Below are positions 46,203 through 54,413 of a DNA stretch of 64,000 nucleotides, piece by piece. This DNA is from Bradyrhizobium japonicum USDA 6 (lineage in GTDB: Bacteria > Pseudomonadota > Alphaproteobacteria > Rhizobiales > Xanthobacteraceae). Each line of letters opens with the position of its first letter. Positions within the stretch are counted from its first letter, which is position 1. The translations under genes were made by a program, and so were the position numbers. Where the stretch lies: the NCBI RefSeq assembly GCF_000284375.1, contig NC_017249.1:3264001-3328000 (forward strand), written 5' to 3'. The notes beneath the pieces were generated by a model. The model was not told the DNA's origin and did no database searches. It saw only the letters and a list, made by a program, of their open reading frames with translations.

Positions 46203-46376
46203 ATGGTCCGTGACCTTTTGCTCCTGCTCGCCGTTTCAATCGTGTTGAACGCATTTATCTGGAGCATCTTCGGAAATTCGAAAAAAAAGTCTCAGCATCC
46301 GCGAGGTGAAGCATTACTTTCCTTGAATGCCGCTCCGGATTTTTTTCAACCGACGTCTGAGTTCATCCGTATATGA
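46203..46376 (+). CDS. Small membrane protein, overlaps convergent gene
   Basis: 57 residues, MVRDLLLLLAVSIVLNAFIW, then GNSKKKSQHPRG. The last 20 residues lie antisense to the 46314 gene. The N-terminal helix and basic stretch look real. Confidence 0.5.
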   Translation: MVRDLLLLLAVSIVLNAFIWSIFGNSKKKSQHPRGEALLSLNAAPDFFQPTSEFIRI

Positions 46377-46595
46377 GGACCGAACGCTGACGCGTCCGTC
46401 GCCCGGCGCCCACTTCAGCGCAGGCAGGCCAGTCTTAAATCTCCTGCGCGCACTCTCGTGCGCCCAGCACGTTCTGCATAGGGTCAGCAGAGGATGGCTG
46501 TCGGGGTAGCTCCGGACCTCTCCTGCGGAGTAGCGGCACTTGCCGCTGTCGCAATTTGGATTGTTGTTTGGATTCTTCACATGGGCCCCGGTCAA
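46314..46595 (-). CDS. Small cysteine-containing hypothetical protein
   Basis: 93 residues. NCDSGKCRYSAGEV and LCRTCWAHESARRR give two Cys pairs, then a basic C-terminus. Possible zinc site. Confidence 0.55.
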   Translation of the reverse strand: MTGAHVKNPNNNPNCDSGKCRYSAGEVRSYPDSHPLLTLCRTCWAHESARRRFKTGLPALKWAPGDGRVSVRSSYTDELRRRLKKIRSGIQGK

Positions 46596-47119
46596 GTCGA
46601 GATCTGTCTAAAGTGAACGAAGATTGTGACGAGTGCATGCATGGGAAAAGCCTGAGCGCGCCGAAAAGGCGGCTCCAGCGGTAGGGTTGCGAGCGTGCTG
46701 GAGCCGCGCAGTCGCGATGTGCAAAGCGCTCTGGGACGAATTGGACTGGCCCGAAGCGTGATTCAAATGCTGTTCGAGCGCCAGCGTTCCTATTGAAGAC
46801 GTGTCGTGCGGGATACAACATTACGCCCGCCTTAAAGATCGGGAACAACCGGAAATGCGCGCTGATTCAACTGCGCCGAACGGCGTCAGCGTCCGGTTTC
46901 ACCCCCGGCGATGTGCGAGGCCGTTTCGTTGTGTGGCGCTGAGAAAAGCAAAAACGCCGCCCACTTAATATACCGCGGGCGGCTGCTTCCAGCCCTGGGA
47001 CGAATCAGCAAAATCCCGGATACCCACTAAGAGATGCGCGGCGAAAAGGTTCAGCCGCACCACGGGGGTGTTTGTGGGGATGGCGGATTTGGAGCGGGGC
47101 TGCCCAAGATGGCGGGGCG
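46596..47119. other. Intergenic with hairpin
   Basis: Contains a GC hairpin cgccgccc...gggcggc near 46955-46983, perhaps a terminator. No gene supported. Confidence 0.4.
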
Positions 47120-47305
47120 TCATTCGCGACGGCTCGCGGGCGCATAGCGCGTAGTCTTGGCAGCGCTCTCAATGTTGTGGTTTTCGGCCTCTGCTGGAGT
47201 TTCGAATGGCACCGCTACGACTTCGCCGGTCGGTGCAATCATCACGGCAAGGTACGGGAGCCCCAGCTGGGGCGGATTGTAAACAACGAAAGTTATGCCT
47301 GACAT
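47120..47305 (-). CDS. Small hypothetical protein under shared 5' element
   Basis: 61 residues from MSGITFVVYNPPQLGLPYLA. Beta-strand pattern with VMIAPTGEVVAVPFETPAEA. Upstream lies 5' element C (47345-47420). Function unknown. Confidence 0.55.
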   Translation of the reverse strand: MSGITFVVYNPPQLGLPYLAVMIAPTGEVVAVPFETPAEAENHNIESAAKTTRYAPASRRE

Positions 47306-47344
47306 TTTTGATGTATCTCGCATCCGAGGTAACGGCTGAGCGCC

Positions 47345-47420
47345 ATCTTCCACGCGAAGCGATCTGCCGCTATTGCCCAACCGGCCGTATCCCTAGATCA
47401 AGGTGAAGGAACTCTTGCGA
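47345..47420 (-). promoter_or_regulatory. Shared 5' element, copy C
   Basis: Minus strand: gagttccttcaccttgatct, agggatacggccg, atcgcttcgcgtggaag. Matches copies A and B in the distal half; the start-proximal part has diverged. Confidence 0.55.
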
Positions 47421-47460
47421 AACTTTTCGTCGTGCGGGCGCCTATACAATTCCCCAAAAA

Positions 47461-47496
47461 AGGGCCTCAGCTCAAATGGGGATGAGCCGAGGCCTA
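47461..47496 (-). terminator. Terminator hairpin, copy 2
   Basis: Minus strand: aggcctcggctca, loop, tgagctgaggccct then tttttgg. Homologous to 44917-44953, along with about 100 bp of flank. Confidence 0.75.
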
Positions 47497-47962
47497 TAGG
47501 TTGCCCTCGGCGAGCATCGTCGAGGGCGTCGAGAAAACTTGGCAAAAACCACGATGCTCCTGGCTCGGCAGAATCCCCGCGGCGCAAAACGTCAACGGTG
47601 CAGGGGGAGCACTAGCTGGACCCCGATCGGCTGATCGCGCGCTGTGTGAAACAAGCCACACGCAGGGGAGATTTAGAACTTGGCTGGGAACGTCTATGTC
47701 GCGCCCGGCTTGTGTTATGCGGTGACGGTCTCGGTCCCACGAGACAGAAGCCTGTCCGGAAGCCCCAGCATCATTACGCCCCCGGCCCGATGCTGGGGCC
47801 TCCACGGGCAGCATCCCACCAGCGGAGCTTTCCTCCACCTATTAGGACTCGCTTTCCAATGTTGGGAAGCGCACACTGAGACGTCGCCGCAGGGCTAGTG
47901 GCATACATCGGTGATGAGAACACCAATTTGCGCTCCCGCCTTCTCAGGAATGGAGTCGCGCC

Positions 47963-48166
47963 ATGCAGCGACGCCGTCTCAAGCAAACAACATCCCTTGA
48001 AGACCGCCTTGCCGCAGAGGCAAAACGCCTGCGCGAGGCGGCTGAATCGCTTCCACCAGGTATCGAGCGAGACCACGCGATCCGTAAAGCTCGCCAAGCC
48101 GAGACGGGCTCGCATATCAACGATTGGCTCAGATCCCCCGGGTTGCAGCCGCCAAGTGAGTGCTGA
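47963..48166 (+). CDS. Small RR-family protein, member 4
   Basis: 67 residues, MQRRRLKQTTSLEDRLAAEA. Most divergent member but keeps RR, the long helix, KARQAETGSHINDWL and RSPGLQPPS. Leader keeps tcggtgatgagaac and tgcgctcccgcc. Confidence 0.7.
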   Translation: MQRRRLKQTTSLEDRLAAEAKRLREAAESLPPGIERDHAIRKARQAETGSHINDWLRSPGLQPPSEC

Positions 48167-48228
48167 CAGCGCGCCTAAGGCTGTGGTAAAATCAGTCCCA
48201 GGGAAAAGTACGCGCGCCGGGGCGTGCT

Positions 48229-48414
48229 ATGCGGGACTATCAAGCGCAATTGGAAAAGCCGCGGACCGACGCGGCCGAGTGCGAGTTCATCAGCGATCTT
48301 GCCACTGATAAAGCCAAACGGGACTTGTTCGATAGGTTGGCCAGCCATCTTACGGTTCTTGCCGATCAGGTCGAAGCAGCCATGCTCGAGCGCAAGGTCC
48401 GCGACGGAACTTAA
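48229..48414 (+). CDS. Small helical hypothetical protein
   Basis: 61 residues, MRDYQAQLEKPRTDAAECEF; SDLATDKAKRDLFDRLASHL, LADQVEAAMLERK. Recalled from other Bradyrhizobium genomes. Function unknown. Confidence 0.65.
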   Translation: MRDYQAQLEKPRTDAAECEFISDLATDKAKRDLFDRLASHLTVLADQVEAAMLERKVRDGT

Positions 48415-48485
48415 AGTGGCACAATCTACATAGACCCCACTTCTAGTTAGTGCATAATTTTCCCTCAAATACGCGAGGGAGCGCC

Positions 48486-48572
48486 ATGACCGAGCGACTT
48501 ATTCAAGCGGCTATTGTCGCGGTAGGCACTCTCAACGCAGCGCTCGTCGTCTGGATGATCTTGAGGCTTTGA
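48486..48572 (+). CDS. Membrane microprotein
   Basis: 28 residues, MTERLIQAAIVAVGTLNAAL plus VVWMILRL. Purine-rich gcgagggagcgcc before ATG. Confidence 0.55.
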   Translation: MTERLIQAAIVAVGTLNAALVVWMILRL

Positions 48573-48666
48573 AGCCGCCCCAGTGGGCTAGAGCCGCCCC
48601 AAAAAAACTTCGGAACAGTTGTTCACTTTGGTACTTTGGAACATCGACACGGCCCGCGGTGATTCG

Positions 48667-48810
48667 ATGCTCCAAATGATTTTGATAATGGCAGGGCTTG
48701 GTACTGCGCTGATTGCCACCATCGTCATCCTGTTCGAGTGGCGCGCCTTGGTCGGGTACTGGCGCCTCAAGAGGCGGCCGCCCGCAAATATCTCAATCGA
48801 TGCAAAGTAA
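48667..48810 (+). CDS. Small membrane protein
   Basis: 47 residues from MLQMILIMAGLGTALIATIV. One helix then basic WRLKRRPPAN. Terminator follows directly. Confidence 0.55.
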   Translation: MLQMILIMAGLGTALIATIVILFEWRALVGYWRLKRRPPANISIDAK

Positions 48811-48838
48811 AGGCCGCCTCAGTTGGCGGCCTCTTTTC
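48811..48838 (+). terminator. Terminator hairpin, aggccgcc type, copy 3
   Basis: aggccgcc-tcagtt-ggcggcct then cttttc. Perfect 8-bp stem with U tract. Confidence 0.75.
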
Positions 48839-49079
48839 AGGGCGTGTACTCATAGATCCGCGATGTCCGCTTATTCGCCAACAGCGGCGCAGAGTCCGCA
48901 AAGGCCAACAGCGGATTCGTTCAGCGTCTCACTTGAACTTCACGACATCGTCTGGGATCCAGAAGTGAATGCACATCGGGCCGAAGCTGCCGGACGCTTG
49001 CGATGAAACCTTACGCCGCATTGCCGAGGTGCCCATCTCCTTGGTCTAATGGCTCCTGACGTTCATTCAGGGACTTGCC

Positions 49080-49505
49080 TTGAACAGTTTCCAGATAGGC
49101 GTTCATTTCGTCACGCTGGCGGCGGCGTTCGCGCTCGCCGTGCCGATTGGGTGGGACCGCGAAAAGCGGGCGCGCAGCGCGGGGCTCCGTACTTTTCCGC
49201 TGGTCGCGCTGGCTAGTTGCGGCTTCATCCAGGCCAGCGAACACCTCCTGGCGTCCTCGCCCGACGGAATGGCAAAGGTCATCGAAGGCCTAATCACCGG
49301 CATTGGCTTCATCGGCGGCGGCGCGATCCTCAAGCAGGGCAATATGGTACAGGGTACCGCTACCGCCGCGAGCCTGTGGGCCACCGGCGCGATCGGAGTC
49401 TCGGTCGGGCTCGGCAGCTACGATGTCGCGGTGACGATCGCGTTGTTCACCTTCCTGACGCTCCGGTTGTTAACCCTCGTCAAGGAAGAGGACGACCCTC
49501 AGTGA
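49080..49505 (+). CDS. MgtC/SapB-family membrane protein
   Basis: 141 residues from TTG at 49080, with aggga 6 nt upstream. Four helices; ALAVPIGWDREKRARSAGLR, FPLVALASCGFI, ITGIGFIGGGAILKQGNMVQ and GTATAASLWATGAIGVSVGL are MgtC family signatures. MgtC proteins modulate ATP synthase and magnesium homeostasis. The C-terminal soluble domain of MgtC proper is absent, as in many SapB-type members. Confidence 0.9.
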   Translation: MNSFQIGVHFVTLAAAFALAVPIGWDREKRARSAGLRTFPLVALASCGFIQASEHLLASSPDGMAKVIEGLITGIGFIGGGAILKQGNMVQGTATAASLWATGAIGVSVGLGSYDVAVTIALFTFLTLRLLTLVKEEDDPQ

Positions 49506-49674
49506 CATGTTTAGAGCCAAGCAGCCGCCGCGAGAGCCGCAATAGGCTGTAGGTTCAGCACAGCCCCATTCTCGAGGCTGGCGATATTGAAGCGATCTTG
49601 CAGATGTACGCCGATGACGCTGTGACCGAATGCGATTGTGACGGTGTGACCAGGTTGAGCGCGGCGACGGCATC

Positions 49675-50109
49675 TTCTTTACGCGCTCAGACGGCCGCGA
49701 CTACTCGTCGCGTCGCATGAAGGAAACGGTTAGCGGGCGCTGCGACGCCATCAATTGGATGACGCTCCTGTTTGCGCAATTCATCGACTAGACGTTCGAG
49801 GTACGGCGGCAGAGGCGAGGCTTCGAGAGATAAGTTCTGTTGCAATTGTCACCCACCTCGTCACAGATCGACCGGGCAGTCTGATGATCGATGTGGTCCG
49901 ATATTCTGCTGGCTGGTTCCATATCGCGACCTTTCGATTAGGCCCCACGATTAACTCAGGTTACAGGGATGCAAAAATGTTTCGCGCGCCTTCGAAGAAT
50001 GCCGATGGCTTCATTGAATGGAACGAAGACACTGTGCGTCAGGCCGATTGCCATTGTCAGCGCTGATACCTGCAACCCGCCGAGTTAGTGAAACTCTTGG
50101 CGCGCGACT
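49675..50109. repeat. Dispersed 430-bp repeat, copy 2
   Basis: Near-identical to 9387-9820. Carries a frameshifted copy of the small minus-strand gene and stops abruptly at gcgcgact, inside what is a gene in copy 1. Confidence 0.9.
49683..49922 (-). pseudogene. Frameshifted twin of the 9398 gene
   Basis: Starts MEPASRISDHIDHQTARSIC and shifts after DEVGDN because caatctgtc in copy 1 is caattgtc here. Confidence 0.8.
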
Positions 50110-50210
50110 CACTCGTCTGTTCCGGGTTAAAACCGGCAATAGTCTGGTTGAGCAGAGAATTCTGCTAAAATTCCAAAAGCCGACTTCAGCGCTTTTTATG
50201 AGTACGCGCC

Positions 50211-50504
50211 CTAGCCGATGTGCAATTTGCCAGTCAGCAGATCTTCACCGGGCGGCATCAGCTTCACGTAAGTGCCGCTCTCGTGCTTCGACAGCCAGCC
50301 GCGCTCGATCGCGAGTTTGAGCCCGGCGCCGAACTCGCTGCCACTGCCCTTCAGCTTGAACAAGAAGGGCGCGTTGATCCTCTCGATATATATGCGGCCG
50401 TCCCGGACAGCCTCGACGCTCGCTGCGAGCTCGACGAGCTTGCGCGCGGCCGCCTCCGGGTCGCATAGGGTCGTCTTTCGGTGTGCTTCATCGGCGTGTC
50501 CCAT
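50211..50504 (-). CDS. Hypothetical protein
   Basis: 97 residues from MGHADEAHRKTTLCDPEAAA. Winged-helix-like spacing: LVELAASVEAVRDGRIYIER, GAGLKLAIERGWLSKHESGT, YVKLMPPGEDLL. Could bind DNA. Overlaps the preceding partial gene by 17 bases. Confidence 0.65.
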   Translation of the reverse strand: MGHADEAHRKTTLCDPEAAARKLVELAASVEAVRDGRIYIERINAPFLFKLKGSGSEFGAGLKLAIERGWLSKHESGTYVKLMPPGEDLLTGKLHIG

Positions 50505-50790
50505 TGGCCGTATGCACGGCAGTGATGTGTGCGCGGTGCTGGTAGCTCTCCGCCGGCTTCCAGCTGTCGAATGTGGTGCCGCAGACGCAGCGCATTCGTG
50601 TGCTGCGGATCTCGCTATCGAGCTTCTCGCCGCGCGCGCGCTTGGCCGCAACCGCGGCCCGCCAGTCGCGATCGCTGCGCCATTCGGCGAAGGCATTATC
50701 GGGGATGCTCGGCTGTAGCTCCGACCATGCCGTCTCGAAAGCCTCGCGCGCGGCTTCGAAGGTCGCGGCTACCCTCCTCGAGTGGTCGAA
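50488..50790 (-). pseudogene. Zinc-finger-like protein lacking a start codon
   Basis: Reads TFEAAREAFETAWSELQPSI, AFAEWRSDRDWRAAVAAKRA, then MRCVCGTTFDSWKPAESYQH, a C-x-C...H pattern. I recall family members starting MTFEAAREAF; here GCG replaces ATG. It lies in the same frame directly after the rlpA stop at 50794-50796. Confidence 0.6.
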
Positions 50791-50793
50791 TGT

Positions 50794-51324
50794 TTACAAC
50801 ACCTCCGCATGAACCTGAGCCACGCCACGATCCGTAATACCCAAGCTCCGCGCCGCGGCCAACGAAAGGTCGAGGACACGACCGCGGACGAACGGACCGC
50901 GGTCATTGACTATGACGATGACGCTTCGGCTTCCGTGGGTGACGCGCAACTTGGTACCGAAGGGTAGGCGGCGGTGCGCTGCTGTTAGCCGATTACGATC
51001 AAACGATGAACCGCTCGCTGTCTTGCCTTTGGAATAAGAATAGTAGGAGGCCGTGCCGGAGAAGACTCGATTCTGAGATTGAGCTCCTGAACGATCTTTC
51101 GAGGGCTCTTCCGAAGTCTGAGGTTGCGTTTGCTGTGTGGTCGAAGGTTGCGTTTGCGTTTCGTCCTTCTTTGTCTGGTCGCTTCCTTCAGGAGCTGGCT
51201 CAGCGTGAGCTCTTGGAATGATGGACCACCTGTCATCGAAGGTTTGTCCGACAGCAGGAGTTGAGTAGATCGCCATCCAAGCTGGGATTGTTGCAATCGC
51301 GATCATTCTACCAAGAACTTGCAT
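50794..51324 (-). CDS. rlpA: RlpA-like septal ring lytic transglycosylase
   Basis: 176 residues. Hydrophobic export signal (MIAIATIPAWMAIYSTPAVG), Gln/Thr-rich linker, then the double-psi beta barrel: VFSGTASYYS, SGSSFDRNRLTAAHRRLPFG, TKLRV, VNDRGPFVRGRVLDLSLAA. These include the catalytic Asp region of RlpA. Cleaves peptidoglycan glycan strands lacking stem peptides. No SPOR domain. Confidence 0.88.
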   Translation of the reverse strand: MQVLGRMIAIATIPAWMAIYSTPAVGQTFDDRWSIIPRAHAEPAPEGSDQTKKDETQTQPSTTQQTQPQTSEEPSKDRSGAQSQNRVFSGTASYYSYSKGKTASGSSFDRNRLTAAHRRLPFGTKLRVTHGSRSVIVIVNDRGPFVRGRVLDLSLAAARSLGITDRGVAQVHAEVL

Positions 51325-51599
51325 GATCGGCCTCACGCACAAATGAAACTGATGGACAATGCGAACTCATCGGCCTGTGTTCCGGCACGCGCATCCACGT
51401 GCAGAACAAAGGTGAATGCATACCGATGGTCCGATGAGTGGTTCCAAGAGTGTTTAGACGCAGCGCAGCAGGCAGCTATCGCTGCGACGCATCACGCCGT
51501 AGAAGCCGCAAAACCGAAGGCACAAATCATATTCGCCTCCAGCAGCCGCTGCTTGGCTTCTACTCTGGTGGTGCAGTCTTTCGATCTCGAAATTGCTCA

Positions 51600-51850
51600 A
51601 GCGTTCGCTATTGCATTGGCCGCCACGCCACGTCTGGCGAGGTAGAGATCGATCACCTTCTGCGCCTTGTCGACGCTCCAGCATAGCGCCTCGGCGATCT
51701 CCGGGGCCGTTGCGCCGGCCTCAGCGGGCAGCGTCGCGGCTGTGCCGCGGTTATCGTGGAAATTGGCCAGCGCGCGGCGTTCTTGCCTTTGGCTTCGGCC
51801 TGGAAGGGCCTCACGTTCCTCCTGCTCGACGCCAAGGGCTGAGAGCGATC
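51600..51850 (-). pseudogene. Tyrosine integrase C-terminal remnant
   Basis: Reads ANFHDNRGTAATLPAEAGAT, APEIAEALCWSV, DKAQKVIDLYLARRG, equivalent to FHDLRGTAATxLAEAG...PEIAxxxGHS...YLAR of integrases. The N-terminal half is missing and the Leu after HD is Asn. Confidence 0.65.
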
Positions 51851-52058
51851 AACGGCGCGCCAATACATATCCAATCAGGAAGGCGATTCCGAGCGATGCG
51901 AGCGGAGCCTCGCGCGTTAGGTCGCTGACGATAGCCTTCCACTGGCCAGGCGGCTTGCCGTCGCCGAGCCCCTCGCGGACATCGTGTGCGACCTCGCGGA
52001 CCGTTTCGTTGGCGGCAGCGAAAGTTGAGGTTTGGGTTTGGGATGGCGTGTCAGTCAT
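51849..52058 (-). CDS. DUF883-like membrane-anchored protein
   Basis: 69 residues from MTDTPSQTQTSTFAAANETV. Helical REVAHDVREGLGDGK region and a C-terminal helix PLASLGIAFLIGYVLARR, as in ElaB/YqjD-type proteins that tether ribosomes to the membrane. Confidence 0.7.
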   Translation of the reverse strand: MTDTPSQTQTSTFAAANETVREVAHDVREGLGDGKPPGQWKAIVSDLTREAPLASLGIAFLIGYVLARR

Positions 52059-52224
52059 GGCTTCCTCCTCGGGCGACAATGAACCGTGGAGAGCCTGGTT
52101 CCTCCAAAACTGACGGGGTCTGCTTTACCGTGTGCGACAAGACGGCATGCTGTTCGTCTCACGCTTTAGGAACGAGGCAATAACGCAACGTATTGTCAGA
52201 GGAAGTGGCGGGCGGAGCCTTGCA

Positions 52225-52461
52225 ATGATCAGCGTGTCAAGGAAAGATCTGGAGCTGATAGCACTGCAGGAAATCCGGAGCTTTCCGGGGGGCGAGTTAG
52301 TTATCGCGGTCGAAATCGAATGCGACGAAGGTTATCCGAACGACATGAATTGGCGTTTGGACGTTACTGCGGCCGATAACGCCGACATAGATCGCATCGA
52401 GTATGCCGCTCGGACGACAACCGCAAGACTAAAACGTCGATACGTTTTCCGGCGGCACTGA
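52225..52461 (+). CDS. Small hypothetical protein
   Basis: 78 residues from MISVSRKDLELIALQEIRSF. Beta-alpha-beta pattern with ELVIAVEIECDEGYPNDMNW. Unknown. Confidence 0.65.
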   Translation: MISVSRKDLELIALQEIRSFPGGELVIAVEIECDEGYPNDMNWRLDVTAADNADIDRIEYAARTTTARLKRRYVFRRH

Positions 52462-52514
52462 AGATCGATCGCGAGAACTTATGGAGCAAGGTTTGCGCAA
52501 TAGGAGAAGCGACC

Positions 52515-52691
52515 ATGCCAAACCTAAGTCAGGAAGACATTCGTATTCGTGCCTACGAGCTTTGGCGTACTGCGGGCGAGCCAAGCGGCGACATGGAGGC
52601 CTTCTGGTTTGAAGCCGAGAAGCAGCTCCTGGTGGAACGGTCGCAACCTGATGAGCTTCCGCCCGGCATGACCGATAATTTGCCGGTATAA
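52515..52691 (+). CDS. DUF2934 protein
   Basis: 58 residues, MPNLSQEDIRIRAYELWRTA; AGEPSGDMEAFWFEAEKQLL. The IRxRAYxLWxxAGxPxGxxxxFWxxAExxL pattern is DUF2934, widespread in rhizobia. Confidence 0.9.
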   Translation: MPNLSQEDIRIRAYELWRTAGEPSGDMEAFWFEAEKQLLVERSQPDELPPGMTDNLPV

Positions 52692-52743
52692 GAGCAATCA
52701 AGGCGCGTGGCGATTACGCCACGCGCCTTCGAGCAACGAGCCG

Positions 52744-53124
52744 TCAACGTTTGGCGGGCGGCCCGCTCTTGTTTCCCGGCAGACCTTTGATATTCGATGA
52801 GTCCTGTTGCTGGGTCGTGGTGTTCTGACCGACAGTACCTTTAGGAGAGGGGCCGCTTGTGCTACCCGGTGCTCCGGCAATTCCTGTTCCTGAATTTTGA
52901 GCGCTTGGTGCCGTCGTCGTAGAATCGGCGCGCCCCGAGCTGCTGCCCGGCATCTGCGCTGCGGAACCTGGTCTGTCCTGTTCACCGACGTAACCCGACG
53001 CACCGGAGTTTTGAGTCTTGATGCCTTTATCGGCTTCGTTTTGCATGTTTGGCGAGGTCTGTTGAGCCGCCACGGGCGTCAAGCCAACGGCAACAACGAT
53101 TGCTGCAAGTGCGATGCGACGCAT
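52744..53124 (-). CDS. Exported low-complexity protein
   Basis: 126 residues. Signal peptide RRIALAAIVVAVGLTPVAA, then Ser/Gly/Thr/Gln-rich mature chain (PGSSSGRADSTTTAPSAQNS). Like the 38264 protein in style. Confidence 0.7.
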   Translation of the reverse strand: MRRIALAAIVVAVGLTPVAAQQTSPNMQNEADKGIKTQNSGASGYVGEQDRPGSAAQMPGSSSGRADSTTTAPSAQNSGTGIAGAPGSTSGPSPKGTVGQNTTTQQQDSSNIKGLPGNKSGPPAKR

Positions 53125-53396
53125 GAGTTCCTCCTTGGGTTGTTTCCTCAACAACGTGAGAAGGGCTCGCTGGCTCCTAGGTTCTTTTTTGATTCTTTGA
53201 AGGCCGATCGTATTCGCGCGCATTGCAAGAAGCTGTTCTTTGACTGATCGCAAGTGCCCGAACTATTTCGGCCTCGGCATTTTGAGCGACGAGTTTTTGT
53301 TTTCTTGGTTATGATTGCGCAATGCACCGTTGCTTATTGACCGCTTCAGGAGGACGGTATTCCGCACCGGAGCATGCGTCGGGTGATGTAAGGCGC

Positions 53397-54301
53397 CTAC
53401 ACGTTGATCTCGCCGGCGGCCCGCACAATCGCCGCGATGGCTGCCTTGGCCGCAGGCGACGAGGTTCTCCCTCGTAAACGCACGATGCCCGTGCTCGACG
53501 GCGGCGACAGCCACCCCGCACGACAAGCCGAACGAGAGCGCCGGATTCCAGCTCTTCCCGTACCGCCGCGTCCGTCGCACCCAGAACGGTATCCGTGGTG
53601 AGGGCGACTGTCTTGAGCATGCCATAGTTGTCGCACTCGAGCGCAATAGTGGCCTCCTGGCCCTCAGGCAGGCCCAGCAGGGCGGCCAGTTCAACCGTTG
53701 AGGGGCTCAGCAGCCTAGGTACCGCAAGCCCGTACGCCCAGACTTCCTGCAGCGTGTGCTCGCCCGCAGCCAGCGGATGGCCTCTCCGCACATACAGATT
53801 GGCCGGTTGTCCCCCGATCAGCTGGATGTCCAGCGCAGCATCCCCGGGCATGTCGCGCACATCGGCGGCAAAGAACTCGATGTTCTCGGTACGCAGACTC
53901 TCCAGCAACTGCGCCCAGTTGCCGACCTCCATGCGCAGCGCCACCTGCGGGTGCTGACGGCGTAGCGCCACAAGAGCGCGTGGCATCAGGGTGGCCGTCA
54001 ACAGCGGCCCTACGCCGAAGGCCGTGTCGCCGAGCTGGCCGTCGCGGTAAAGATCCACGTCGCGCTGCAGGCAACGTGCCTCGAACAGCAGCTTGCGCGC
54101 CCGCTCGATGACGAATTCGCCGGCCGGGGTGGGGCGGACATCACCAACGTCGCGGTCGAACAGGCGGATTCTCAAGTCGCTCTCGATGGCCTGGATGCTG
54201 CGGCTGAAGGCCGGCTGACTCAGGTGGACGGCTTCGGCGGCGCGGGCGAAGTGCAGGGTGTCAGCAAGAGCGACGACGTGCCTCAGTCGGCGCAAATCCA
54301 T
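53397..54301 (-). pseudogene. LysR-family regulator, one-base frameshift near the end
   Basis: MDLRRLRHVVALADTLHFAR, AAEAVHLSQPAFSRSIQAIE is a standard LysR helix-turn-helix; the effector domain runs to ESGALVRLVVRG. Then WLSPPSSTGIVRLRGRTSSP, AAKAAIAAIVRAAGEINV continues in another frame. Adding one G to the ggggtgg run near 53510 repairs it. As read, the C-terminus is replaced by an unrelated tail. Divergent from 54414, its likely target. Confidence 0.85.
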
Positions 54302-54324
54302 GGTATTGCGCTCCATGCATCAAG

Positions 54325-54338
54325 ATAATGAGAATTAT
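54325..54338. promoter_or_regulatory. Palindromic site upstream of LysR gene
   Basis: ataat-gaga-attat, a perfect inverted repeat 9 bp ahead of the 54316 start; the size suits a LysR half-site. Confidence 0.5.
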
Positions 54339-54375
54339 GCATTGGACGCATTGGTGATGATACTTCTAAATCGCC

Positions 54376-54395
54376 CTCACAATCAAAAATGTGAG
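54376..54395. promoter_or_regulatory. Inverted repeat upstream of hydroxylase gene
   Basis: ctcaca-atcaaaaa-tgtgag, a perfect 6-bp inverted repeat 19 bp ahead of the ATG at 54414. Confidence 0.45.
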
Positions 54396-54413
54396 CGATA
54401 GGAAACACCCAAC

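Larger units (their letters stand above)
47306..47962. other. Regulatory and repeat region
   Basis: Holds 5' element C, terminator copy 2 and the leader of 47963. No protein gene supported between. Confidence 0.5.

Noticed and set aside
51319..51645. 108-residue plus-strand frame after rlpA
   Set aside because: No ribosome site, mixed composition, and it runs into the integrase remnant antisense.
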